Origin: an uncultured Lentisphaeraceae bacterium
GTDB taxonomy: Bacteria > Verrucomicrobiota > Kiritimatiellia > RFP12 > DVOR01
Length of the DNA: 8,100 bases
Reading direction: 5' to 3'
Assembly: GCA_946056345.1 (NCBI GenBank)
Contig: CAMGJH010000036.1
Coordinates: 1 to 8,100, forward strand
Below, piece after piece: positions 1 to 6,505 of the stretch (its first letter is position 1; every line of letters begins with the position of its first letter). The position numbers and the translations under genes were made by a program. The notes under the pieces are model-generated. The model did no database searches. It was not told the origin of the DNA and saw only the letters and a list, made by a program, of their open reading frames with translations.

Positions 1-86
1 ATCGCCCCCCGCCCGAGTTCCAGTTTCACCCCCCGCTATGCCAAGTTCCGCCACCCCCTTCAATCAATCCCTCGCAGCCCACGCCC

Positions 87-116
87 TGTCGACTGTCGAC
101 TGTTCCCTGTCGACTG
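87..116. repeat. Short repeat, three copies of TGTCGACTG
   Basis: The nine-base unit TGTCGACTG occurs at 87-95, 94-102 and 108-116. The first two copies overlap by two bases (period 7). The first and third copies share the longer string CCCTGTCGACTG (84-95 and 105-116). Each unit contains the palindrome GTCGAC. It may be a small family of intergenic short tandem repeats or an operator-like site; the sequence alone does not say which. Confidence 0.55.
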
Positions 117-130
117 GGCGCGCAGCGCCC
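116..130. other. Small GC hairpin in the cysN leader
   Basis: A perfect 6-bp inverted repeat, GGGCGC, with loop GCA, then GCGCCC, lies 37 bp before the cysN start. No T run follows on the plus strand, so it is not a typical intrinsic terminator. In such GC-rich DNA a 6-bp stem can arise by chance; a role in the mRNA leader is only possible. Confidence 0.35.
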
Positions 131-167
131 CCCTCCCCCACCCCTCAACCCTGACTTTGGAGACGTT

Positions 168-1886
168 ATGAACGACATTTCAGCCTATCTTGATGCCCAC
201 GAAAAGAAGTCCCTTCTGCGCTTTCTCACCTGCGGCTCGGTCGACGATGGCAAATCGACCCTTATCGGCCGCCTGCTCTACGATAGCAAGCTCATCTTCG
301 ACGACCAGCTCTCGGCCCTGCGCGAAGCCTCCGGCAAGAACGGCACCACTGGCGCAGGCGAGATTGACTACGCCCTCCTCCTCGATGGCCTCAAGGCCGA
401 GCGCGAGCAGGGCATCACCATCGATGTGGCCTACCGCTACTTCGCCACCCCCCGACGCAAGTTCATCATTGCCGACTGCCCCGGCCACGAGCAGTACACC
501 CGCAATATGGCCACCGGTGCCTCCACTGCCAATCTCGCCATCATCCTCATCGATGCCCGCCACGGCGTCATCACCCAGACCCGCCGACACGCCTTCATCG
601 TCTCGCTCCTGGGCATCCGCCACATCGTCGTGGCCATCAACAAGATGGACCTGGTGGACTACAGCGAGGCGCGCTTCCGCGAAATCGAGCAGGCCTTCCG
701 CGACTTCTGGCACCAGGCGCACCTGGGCTCCTCGCACACCACCCTCACCTTCATCCCCCTCTCGGCCCTCAAGGGCACCAACGTGGTCGAGCCCAACCCC
801 GCCCTCACCCCCTACTACACCGGCCCCGCCCTCCTCCCCTTCCTCGAAACGGTCGATATTGGCCAAGACCGCAACTTAAACACCTTCCGCTTCCCGGTCC
901 AGACCGTCATCCGCCCGAACCTCGACTTCCGCGGCTTTGCCGGCTCGGTCGCCTCCGGGACCATTCGCCCCGGCGAGGAGGTGACCATCCTCCCCTCGGG
1001 CAAGACCTCGCGCGTCAAGGCCATCGTGACGGCCGATGGCAACCTTGAGGTCGCCTTCCCGCCCCAGGCGGTCGTCCTGACGCTCGAGGACGAGATTGAC
1101 ATCAGCAGCGGCGACTGGATTGTCAAGCGCGGCCAGGAGCCCCAACAGGCCCAAGCCTTCCGCGTCCACCTCCTGTGGATGGACGCCGCCCCCCTCAAGC
1201 CTGGGCGCGACTACCTTCTGCGCCACGGCTCGGCTTGGCTCAAGGCCCGCGTCACCGCCCTCAATGCGCGCATCGATGTGAACACCCTCGCGCGCTCCCC
1301 GGCCGAGGAGTTGCCCCTCAACGCCATTGCCGAGGTCACACTGGAGACCACCCGCCCAATCCCCTTCGACCCCTACACCCAAAACCGCGCCACCGGCCGC
1401 TTCATCCTCGTTGACCCCGTCACCAACGCCACTGCCGGCGCCGGGATGATTATCACCGCCCTGCGCGGCGAAGCCCTCCTCCCGGCCCGCGTGCCCGGCT
1501 TCCGTAATGGTCTCGTGCCCCCCGCCCGCCGCGCCCAAGCCCAGCGCCACCGCGGTGCCTGGCTCAAGCTCGCGGGCGAAGATGCCCCGCGCCTGGCCGC
1601 CCGGCTCGAAGAGCGCCTCTTCGGGTTGCAGGTGAATGCCTACCTCCTCTGCCCGCAGAACCCCGAGGCCGAGGCCGCCCTGCCCACCCTCGCCGCCGCC
1701 TTCGTCGATGCCGGTTTCCTCTTCCTCTCGGCCCACGCCGCGTCCGAGAGCGGCCTAGCCATCACCTTGGGCGAGGTACAGCAGCCCCTTCCAGCTGGGG
1801 AGAACGACGAAGCGACCCTCGCCGCACTCCTCGACCTCCTGATCCGCAACCGGATTCTCCCCGACCCCACCGCTTGGGGTCTCTAA
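168..1886 (+). CDS. cysN: Sulfate adenylyltransferase subunit 1 (CysN) with a degenerate APS-kinase-like C-terminal domain
   Basis: CysN is the regulatory GTPase subunit of ATP sulfurylase. With CysD it activates sulfate to adenosine 5'-phosphosulfate (APS) in the cytoplasm, GTP hydrolysis driving the reaction. The 572-residue product shows translation-factor GTPase motifs in order: P-loop GSVDDGKS at 23-30, switch I with GITID at 82-86, DCPGH at 103-107, NKMD at 158-161 and SALKG at 199-203. Beta-barrel domains follow to about residue 440. The last ~120 residues look like an APS kinase: WLKLAGEDAPRLAARLEERL (465-484) aligns with the family's WFTGLSGSGKST plus helix region, and AYLLCPQN (491-498) and AFVDAGFLFLSA (511-522) match later kinase strands. 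The nucleotide-binding GxxGxGKS is missing, so kinase activity is unlikely. The ATG at 168 is preceded by GGAG (159-162). No cysD is adjacent. The family call is firm; the tail interpretation is inference from visual alignment. Confidence 0.93.
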   Translation: MNDISAYLDAHEKKSLLRFLTCGSVDDGKSTLIGRLLYDSKLIFDDQLSALREASGKNGTTGAGEIDYALLLDGLKAEREQGITIDVAYRYFATPRRKFIIADCPGHEQYTRNMATGASTANLAIILIDARHGVITQTRRHAFIVSLLGIRHIVVAINKMDLVDYSEARFREIEQAFRDFWHQAHLGSSHTTLTFIPLSALKGTNVVEPNPALTPYYTGPALLPFLETVDIGQDRNLNTFRFPVQTVIRPNLDFRGFAGSVASGTIRPGEEVTILPSGKTSRVKAIVTADGNLEVAFPPQAVVLTLEDEIDISSGDWIVKRGQEPQQAQAFRVHLLWMDAAPLKPGRDYLLRHGSAWLKARVTALNARIDVNTLARSPAEELPLNAIAEVTLETTRPIPFDPYTQNRATGRFILVDPVTNATAGAGMIITALRGEALLPARVPGFRNGLVPPARRAQAQRHRGAWLKLAGEDAPRLAARLEERLFGLQVNAYLLCPQNPEAEAALPTLAAAFVDAGFLFLSAHAASESGLAITLGEVQQPLPAGENDEATLAALLDLLIRNRILPDPTAWGL

Positions 1887-1903
1887 CCGAAAGGCCCACC
1901 GAT

Positions 1904-2098
1904 ATGCCCCATTTCACCTTCCAAGGCACCCCCGCCGAAACAAAGGCCGAAAGGCTCGCAGACTTCCTCCGCGAACGCGGCCTAGACCCCGCGCGCACCC
2001 TCTGCGAACTCAACGGTCAAGCCCTCGCCCCGGGGGCCGATGCCCCGCTCGCCGAGGGCGACACCCTCAACGCCTTCTCCATCGTTGCCGGAGGTTAA
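1904..2098 (+). CDS. thiS: Sulfur carrier protein ThiS
   Basis: ThiS is a small ubiquitin-fold protein. Its C-terminal glycine is adenylated by ThiF and then converted to a thiocarboxylate, the sulfur donor for thiazole formation on ThiG. This 64-residue protein has the usual family length and the diagnostic end FSIVAGG, with the Gly-Gly directly before the stop. LCELNGQAL near residues 28-36 fits the conserved VxVNxxxV strand. The ATG at 1904 is preferred over an in-frame upstream start because it lies after the cysN stop and has AAAGG at 1890-1894. The gene follows cysN by 17 bp and precedes nadA by 1 bp, while its partners thiF, thiG and thiH lie about 3 kb downstream in the same run. Related carriers (CysO, HcyS) serve cysteine or homocysteine synthesis, but the full thi set makes thiamine the best call. 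Confidence 0.92.
   Translation: MPHFTFQGTPAETKAERLADFLRERGLDPARTLCELNGQALAPGADAPLAEGDTLNAFSIVAGG
2090..2094 (+). promoter_or_regulatory. Ribosome binding site of nadA inside the thiS Gly-Gly codons
   Basis: GGAGG lies 5 bases before the nadA ATG at 2100 and coincides with the GGA GGT codons for the essential C-terminal diglycine of ThiS. It supports the nadA start at 2100 rather than at an in-frame ATG at 2040 inside thiS. Confidence 0.7.
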
Positions 2099-2099
2099 G

Positions 2100-3002
2100 A
2101 TGACCCTCGAAGCCGAAATCCGCGCCCTGGCCAAGGCCCGCGATGCCATCATCCTGGCCCACAACTACACCCTGCCCGAAGTGCAGGACTTGGCCGACTT
2201 CGTGGGCGACTCCCTCGAACTCAGCCGCAAGGCCGCCGCCTGTCAAGCCAAGACCATCCTCTTCTGCGGCGTACGCTTTATGGCCGAGACCGCCAAGCTC
2301 CTCTCGCCCCAGGCTACCGTCCTCCTGCCCAATCCCCACGCCGGTTGCCCGATGGCCGATACGGTCACCCCCGAGGCCCTGCGCGCGTGGAAGGCCAAGC
2401 ACCCTGGGGTCTTGGTGGTGGCCTATGTGAACACCACCGCCGAGACGAAGGCCGAGGTCGACCTCTGCTGCACCTCCGGCAACGCCCGGAAGATTATCGA
2501 GAGCATCCCCCGCGAGCGTGAGATTCTCTTTGTGCCCGACGCGAACCTCGGCACGAACCTGATGCGCGAAACCGGCCGCACCTTCCACCTCTGGCCCGGT
2601 TGTTGCCCCACCCACGCGCGCCTCACCCCGGCCATCGTCGAGGCCGCCCGCGCCGAACACCCCGGTGCCCGCCTCATCGTCCACCCCGAGTGCGCCCCCG
2701 CCGTCGTCGCCCTGGCCGATGCCGCCCTCTCCACCGGCGGAATGCTCCGCGATGCCCGCGAGAACCCGGCCACCGACTTCATCGTCGGCACCGAAGTCGG
2801 CCTCCTCCACCGCCTGCGCCAGGAGAACCCCACCAAGCGCTTCTTCCCCCTCAGCGAGCGCGTCCTCTGCCCCAATATGAAGCGCACCACCGTCGAGGAT
2901 ATGCTCTTTGCCCTGCGCGAGGGCACCACCGAAATCACCCTCCCGCCGGACCTCATCCCCCGCGCCCGCAAACCCATCGAGACGATGCTGGAGCTCTGCT
3001 GA
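2100..3002 (+). CDS. nadA: Quinolinate synthase NadA
   Basis: NadA is a cytoplasmic [4Fe-4S] enzyme that condenses iminoaspartate with dihydroxyacetone phosphate to quinolinate, the precursor of NAD. The 300-residue product matches the compact NadA length. Visible motifs are AHNYTLPEVQDLADFVGDS (20-38), CGVRFMAETAK (56-66), NPHAGCPMAD (78-87), NTTAETKAEVDLCCTSGNA (111-129), VPDANLG (145-151), HPEC (195-198), STGGM (211-215), TEVGLLHR (231-238) and CPNMKRTTVEDM (257-268). Cluster ligands by analogy with Thermotoga NadA (C81, C168, C254) are C83, C168 or C169 (most likely C169, followed by PxH), and C257. The ATG at 2100 has GGAGG five bases upstream. The stop TGA overlaps the ATG of the following small ORF. 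No nadB or nadC is nearby, so an aspartate oxidase or dehydrogenase and NadC must be encoded elsewhere. Confidence 0.96.
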   Translation: MTLEAEIRALAKARDAIILAHNYTLPEVQDLADFVGDSLELSRKAAACQAKTILFCGVRFMAETAKLLSPQATVLLPNPHAGCPMADTVTPEALRAWKAKHPGVLVVAYVNTTAETKAEVDLCCTSGNARKIIESIPREREILFVPDANLGTNLMRETGRTFHLWPGCCPTHARLTPAIVEAARAEHPGARLIVHPECAPAVVALADAALSTGGMLRDARENPATDFIVGTEVGLLHRLRQENPTKRFFPLSERVLCPNMKRTTVEDMLFALREGTTEITLPPDLIPRARKPIETMLELC

Positions 3003-3073
3003 TGAAGGTAGCGGTTGGTCTCTCGCGCGGCGAGGAGATCCTCGGCTGCGCCCTGATTGAGAAAGGAAGTTAA
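3002..3073 (+). CDS. Unrecognised 23-codon ORF between nadA and bioB
   Basis: This is a short reading frame with credible translation signals. Its ATG overlaps the nadA stop (TGATG), GGAG lies at 2990-2993 eight bases before it, and it ends in TAA three bases before the bioB ATG. Its last codons contain the bioB ribosome binding site AAGGAAG (3063-3069). The product begins MKVAVGLSRG and ends ALIEKGS. The start resembles the N-terminus of PP-loop ATPases of the MnmA type (KVAVGLSGGVDSS), but the SGGxDS signature is not intact and nothing follows. It could be a leader that couples nadA to bioB translation, a decayed gene start, a real small protein, or chance. I assign no function. Confidence 0.35.
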   Translation: MKVAVGLSRGEEILGCALIEKGS

Positions 3074-3075
3074 GA

Positions 3076-4059
3076 ATGCACCTCCACCCCGCCATTGAAG
3101 CGGCCTACGCCGTCCTGGATGGTCACGCCCTCACCCGTGCCGAAGCCCTTGCCCTGGGCGAGGTGCAGGGGCCGGACCTGCTCGACCTCGTCTCCCTGGC
3201 CAACAAGGTGCGCGTGGCCTTCGCCAAGCCCATCGTCCCCTGCTCGATTGTCAACGCCAAGAGCGGTCACTGCTCGCAGAACTGCCGCTTCTGCGCCCAA
3301 GCCGCCTGCCACAACACCGGCATCGACGAGCACCCCCTGATGACCGCCGATGCCATCGTTGCCGATGCCCGCAAGGTCTACCTTCAGGGCGTTCGCACCT
3401 ACGGCATCGTCACCGGCGGCCGCGGCTACGAGCACGTCACGCCCGAGTTCGAGGCCATCCTCGAAGCCATCGACCGCCTGCACGTGGCCTTCCCCGACCT
3501 CCACGTCTGCGTCTCCCTCGGCTTGCTCTCCGACGAAACGGCCGCCCGCCTCGCCGCCCACGGGGTCCACCGCTACAATATGAACCTCCAGACCGCCCCC
3601 GAGCGCTATGGCGAACTCATCGCCACCACCCACACCATCGAGGAGAAGGTGGCCACCATTCGCGCCCTCAAGCGCCACGGTATCGGCACCTGCACCGGCG
3701 GCATCCTGGGGTTGGGCGAAACGTGGGCCGACCGCGTCAGCCTCGCCTTCGCCTGCCGCGACCTCGATGTCGATGGCATTCCCCTCAACGTTCTCCTGCC
3801 CATTCCCGGCACGCCCCTGGAGCATCGCCCCATCCTCCCGCCAGCCGAGGTCGCCCGCACCTTCGCAATGGTCCGCCTGGTCAACCCCACCAAGACCCTC
3901 AAGTTCGCCGCTGGCCGCGAGACGACGATGAAGGACTTTCAGGGGCTCCTGATGCTCGCAGGGATGAACTCCTTCATCACCGGCGGCTACCTCACCACCC
4001 GCGGCCGCTCCGTGCCCGAGGACGAAGCCTTCCGCACCGCCCTGGAGGCCTTCTCGTGA
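3076..4059 (+). CDS. bioB: Biotin synthase BioB, clostridial/anaerobe (type II-like) form
   Basis: BioB is a radical-SAM enzyme that inserts sulfur into dethiobiotin to make biotin. The 327-residue product has the radical-SAM motif CSQNCRFC (C66, C70, C73), and then GGRGYEHVTPE (114-124), VCVSLGLLSDE (144-154), YNMNLQTAPE (167-176), CTGGILGLGET (206-216), PLNVLLPIPGTPLE (236-249) and AAGRE (278-282). C145, C206 and R281 correspond to E. coli C128, C188 and R260 of the auxiliary-cluster site, but the position of E. coli C97 is glycine (G110 in RTYGIVTGG). An extra cysteine, C56 in PCSIVNAKSG, is also seen in clostridial BioB (CTIINAKSG, from memory). This fits the anaerobe-type enzymes reported to use a [4Fe-5S] auxiliary cluster. 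AAGGAAG (3063-3069) supports the ATG at 3076. The stop overlaps the hydE GTG. No other biotin genes are in the window. Confidence 0.9.
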   Translation: MHLHPAIEAAYAVLDGHALTRAEALALGEVQGPDLLDLVSLANKVRVAFAKPIVPCSIVNAKSGHCSQNCRFCAQAACHNTGIDEHPLMTADAIVADARKVYLQGVRTYGIVTGGRGYEHVTPEFEAILEAIDRLHVAFPDLHVCVSLGLLSDETAARLAAHGVHRYNMNLQTAPERYGELIATTHTIEEKVATIRALKRHGIGTCTGGILGLGETWADRVSLAFACRDLDVDGIPLNVLLPIPGTPLEHRPILPPAEVARTFAMVRLVNPTKTLKFAAGRETTMKDFQGLLMLAGMNSFITGGYLTTRGRSVPEDEAFRTALEAFS

Positions 4060-5141
4060 CCGACCTCCTCGCCCGCGCCGAGCAGGACCCCGCGAGCCTC
4101 ACCCGCACAGACCTTGTGCGCCTGCTCTCCGTGGCCGATGGCGCGCCCTTCGCCGCGTTGGAGGCCGCCGCCAGGCGTGTCCGCGAGGCGCACACTGGCA
4201 AGGCGGTCTACCTGCGCGGCCTCATTGAGATGGGCAACCGCTGCGCCAAGGATTGCCGCTACTGCGGTCTGCGCCGGAGCAACCGCGCCCTCCACCGCTA
4301 CACCATTCCCGAGGCCGACTGCCTGCGGATGGCCCGCTGGGCGCGCGACCACGGCTACGGCTCCATCGTCCTGCAGAGCGGCGAACTGGAGAGCGAGGAG
4401 AACACCGCACGCATCGAGCGTATCCTTCGCGCCTTGCGGGCCGAGGACGGCGAGCAGCTGGGCATTACCCTCAGCCTGGGCGAGCAGACACCGGAGGTCT
4501 ACCGCCGCTGGCGTGAGGCCGGGGCCGACCGCTATCTCCTGCGCATCGAGACCAGCGACCCGCGCCTCTATGCCGCGCTCCACCCCGCAGACCATTCCTT
4601 CACCCGCCGTCTCGACTGCCTGCGCGCCCTGCGCACGCTCGGCTACCAAGTCGGCACCGGCGTGATGATTGGTCTGCCCGGTCAAACGCTCGAGCAGTTG
4701 GCCGATGACCTCCTCTTCTTCCGACGCGAGGAGATCGATATGATCGGGATGGGGCCCTGGCTCCCCCACCGGGCCGCCCCGCTCGGCCAAGGCACCGAGC
4801 TCACCCCCACCTTCTGCGCCCGCCAGCTCGGCCTGGGTCTGCGAATGATTGCCGCCGCCCGGCTCCTCCTGCCCACCTGCAACATTGCCGCCGCCACCGC
4901 CCTCCAAGCCTTGCAGGATGACGGCCGCGAACGCGGTCTGCGCGCCGGCGCAAATGTGGTGATGCCCAATATCACCGACCGCCTCTACCGCGCCGACTAC
5001 CAGCTCTACGAAAACAAACCCTGCATCGGCGAGGACCCCCTCAAGTGCCGCGGCTGCCTTGAAGCACGTATTCGCCTGGCCGGCTGCACCGTGGCCTGGC
5101 ACACCCCCGGCACCCCCAAGCACTACCAGGAGGCTCAATGA
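4056..5141 (+). CDS. hydE: [FeFe]-hydrogenase maturase HydE (radical SAM)
   Basis: HydE is a radical-SAM enzyme of the BioB-like family that, with HydG and HydF, assembles the 2Fe subcluster of the [FeFe]-hydrogenase active site. The 361-residue product (Thermotoga HydE is 348) carries RGLIEMGNRCAKDCRYCGLR (54-73) with C63, C67 and C70, then VLQSGE (105-110), ITLSLGE (137-143), GADRYLLRIETSDP (156-169), GYQVGTGVMIGLPGQT (196-211), MIGMGPWLPH (229-238), ATAL (280-283) and GANVVMPN (298-305). A second cysteine set, C323, C331 and C334, has the same spacing as the dispensable second cluster of Thermotoga HydE (C311, C319, C322). The start is GTG at 4056, overlapping the bioB TGA (GTGA), with GGAGG at 4044-4048; the long open frame upstream is a shadow of bioB. 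The relative PylB is less likely, since hydF lies nearby. Finding it inside a thiamine operon is unusual. Confidence 0.93.
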   Translation: MTDLLARAEQDPASLTRTDLVRLLSVADGAPFAALEAAARRVREAHTGKAVYLRGLIEMGNRCAKDCRYCGLRRSNRALHRYTIPEADCLRMARWARDHGYGSIVLQSGELESEENTARIERILRALRAEDGEQLGITLSLGEQTPEVYRRWREAGADRYLLRIETSDPRLYAALHPADHSFTRRLDCLRALRTLGYQVGTGVMIGLPGQTLEQLADDLLFFRREEIDMIGMGPWLPHRAAPLGQGTELTPTFCARQLGLGLRMIAAARLLLPTCNIAAATALQALQDDGRERGLRAGANVVMPNITDRLYRADYQLYENKPCIGEDPLKCRGCLEARIRLAGCTVAWHTPGTPKHYQEAQ

Positions 5142-5737
5142 CGCCTAATCCCCTGCTTACCCCCCAAGAGGCCCAGCGGCTAGGGGCTGCGCGCGTTGGC
5201 ATTGCCGGAGCCGGTGGTCTGGGCTCGAACATCGCGATGCACCTCACGCGCGCCGGGGTCGGCCACCTGACCGTGGTGGACTTTGACGTGGTGAGCGAGA
5301 GCAACCTCAACCGCCAGTTCTACTTCCGCGACCAACTCGGGTTGCCCAAGGTCGCGGCCCTCTGTACAAACCTCCTGCGTATCGCCCCGGCGCTCGACCT
5401 GCGCACCCACGCCCAACGCCTCACCGAGGCCAACTTCCGCCCCACCTTCGCCGATTGCGAGGTTGTTGTCGAGGCCTTCGACAACCCCGAATCCAAGTCC
5501 GCCTTCCTCCGCGCGCTCCTGCCCACGGGCAAACCGCTGGTCTGCGCCTCGGGGATGGCCGGCTGGGGCCACTCCGGGGCGATTGCCCTCCGGCGCCTCG
5601 GCCCCACCCTCTACCTGGCTGGCGATGCCGCCACTGCCGCCTCGGCCACCTGTCCACCGGCCTCCCCGCGTGTCGGTATCGTCGCCGCGCTCCAGGCCAA
5701 CACCGTCATTGCCCTACTGTTAGGAGTCCAACCATGA
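5138..5737 (+). CDS. thiF: ThiS adenylyltransferase ThiF, short (family 2) form
   Basis: ThiF is an E1-like enzyme that adenylates the C-terminal glycine of ThiS with ATP before sulfur loading. The 199-residue protein shows the Rossmann ATP site [10 protein letters not shown] (21-30), [17 protein letters not shown] (46-62) with the acidic residues and the NxxRQ signature, K71 in GLPKVAAL, and [15 protein letters not shown] (110-124), where D115 is the expected metal-binding aspartate. The end, [20 protein letters not shown] (176-195), is typical of the short family. Compared with E. coli ThiF (about 250 residues) it has no pair of CxxC zinc motifs; its cysteines are single (C76, C107, C136, C172). 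AGGAGG (5128-5133) precedes the ATG at 5138, which overlaps the hydE stop as ATGA. It lies directly upstream of thiG, as expected. Confidence 0.9.
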   Translation: MTPNPLLTPQEAQRLGAARVGIAGAGGLGSNIAMHLTRAGVGHLTVVDFDVVSESNLNRQFYFRDQLGLPKVAALCTNLLRIAPALDLRTHAQRLTEANFRPTFADCEVVVEAFDNPESKSAFLRALLPTGKPLVCASGMAGWGHSGAIALRRLGPTLYLAGDAATAASATCPPASPRVGIVAALQANTVIALLLGVQP

Positions 5738-6504
5738 GTGTTCTCTCGCCCCTCGTCATCGGCGGTCAGCCCTTCACCAACCGCCTCTTCCTCGGCACCG
5801 GCAAGTTCGCTTCGGGCGACGTCTGCGCCGCCACGCTCCGTGCCGCCGAATGTCAACTCGTCACCGCCGCCCTCACCCGCGTGGATGCCGACGCGCCGGC
5901 CTCCGACGCCATCCTGCGCGCCATCCAGGCCTCCGGCGCCCGGCTCCTGCTCAACACCTCCGGCGCGCGCAATGCCGAGGAGGCCCTCCGCCTGGCCCAC
6001 CTCGCCAAGGCCGCCGGCTGCACCTGGATCAAGCTCGAAATCCACCCCGACGCCCGCTGGCTCTTGCCCGACCCCATCGAGACCCTCCGCGCCACCGAGG
6101 CCCTCGCCCGCGAGGGCTTCACCGTCCTACCCTATATGCCGGCCGACCCGGTCCTTGCCAAGCGCCTGGAGGCCGCCGGGGCCGCCGCGCTGATGCCCCT
6201 GGGCGCCCCCATCGGCTCAAACCGCGGTCTCCAGACGCGCGAGATGCTCGCCATCCTCATCGAACAGGCAACCCTCCCGGTCGTGGTCGATGCCGGGCTG
6301 GGCCTGCCCTCGCAAGCGGCCGAAGCCATCGAACTGGGGGCCGATGCCCTGCTCATCAACACCGCCGTGGCCGCCGCGCGCGACCCCGTGTCAATGGCCC
6401 GCGCCTTCCGCTCCGCCATCGATGCGGCCACCCTCGCCCTCCAAGCCCAACCGCCCGTGGCCGGCCTGCCCGAGCCCACCTCGCCCCTAGAAGCCTTTGC
6501 CTGA
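5734..6504 (+). CDS. thiG: Thiazole synthase ThiG
   Basis: ThiG is a TIM-barrel enzyme that forms the thiamine thiazole phosphate from 1-deoxyxylulose 5-phosphate, the ThiS thiocarboxylate and dehydroglycine. The 256-residue product has full family length and the usual motifs: [10 protein letters not shown] (18-27), TAALTRVD (44-51), [14 protein letters not shown] (71-84), WIKLEIHPD (98-106) with the Schiff-base lysine K100, [18 protein letters not shown] (129-146), [12 protein letters not shown] (154-165), [14 protein letters not shown] (182-195) and [17 protein letters not shown] (206-222). AGGAG (5722-5726) precedes the ATG at 5734, which overlaps the thiF stop as ATGA. That start codon supplies the only CATG in the whole window. 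The one visible departure is SNRG, where many ThiG proteins have SGxG after GAPIG. Confidence 0.97.
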   Translation: MSVLSPLVIGGQPFTNRLFLGTGKFASGDVCAATLRAAECQLVTAALTRVDADAPASDAILRAIQASGARLLLNTSGARNAEEALRLAHLAKAAGCTWIKLEIHPDARWLLPDPIETLRATEALAREGFTVLPYMPADPVLAKRLEAAGAAALMPLGAPIGSNRGLQTREMLAILIEQATLPVVVDAGLGLPSQAAEAIELGADALLINTAVAAARDPVSMARAFRSAIDAATLALQAQPPVAGLPEPTSPLEAFA

Positions 6505-6505
6505 T

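Larger units (their letters stand above)
1..167. other. Non-coding C-rich leader upstream of cysN
   Basis: No gene is recognised here. The plus strand is very rich in C runs and reads as proline-rich nonsense in all forward frames, without resemblance to CysD, the usual partner encoded just before CysN. The cysN frame is open to the left edge but has no ATG, GTG or TTG start before 168. The stretch holds three copies of TGTCGACTG (87-116), a small hairpin (116-130) and the cysN ribosome binding site GGAG (159-162). I see no clear sigma-70 promoter and no TPP riboswitch (no recognisable THI-box elements), although thiamine genes follow downstream. Confidence 0.6.

Noticed and set aside
3..167. 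Possible N-terminal extension of cysN, because the frame is open to the left edge
   Set aside because: There is no start codon in that frame, the translation is proline-rich with no CysD or CysN likeness, and 168 has a proper ribosome site.
1..167. TPP riboswitch ahead of the operon
   Set aside because: I could not find THI-box elements such as CTGAGA or the conserved second helix; the first gene is cysN rather than a thiamine gene.
2040..2099. Upstream ATG extending NadA by 20 residues
   Set aside because: It lies within thiS, the extra residues do not resemble NadA, and the GGAGG five bases before 2100 marks the real start.
2067..3095. Long minus-strand open frame opposite nadA
   Set aside because: Its Gly/Ala/Glu-rich, low-complexity translation is the antisense shadow of a G+C-rich gene; NadA homology on the plus strand is complete.
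3723..4055. Long open frame upstream of, and in frame with, hydE overlapping bioB
   Set aside because: The translated stretch is Arg/Pro/His-rich shadow sequence. HydE homology begins after the GTG at 4056, which has its own GGAGG site.
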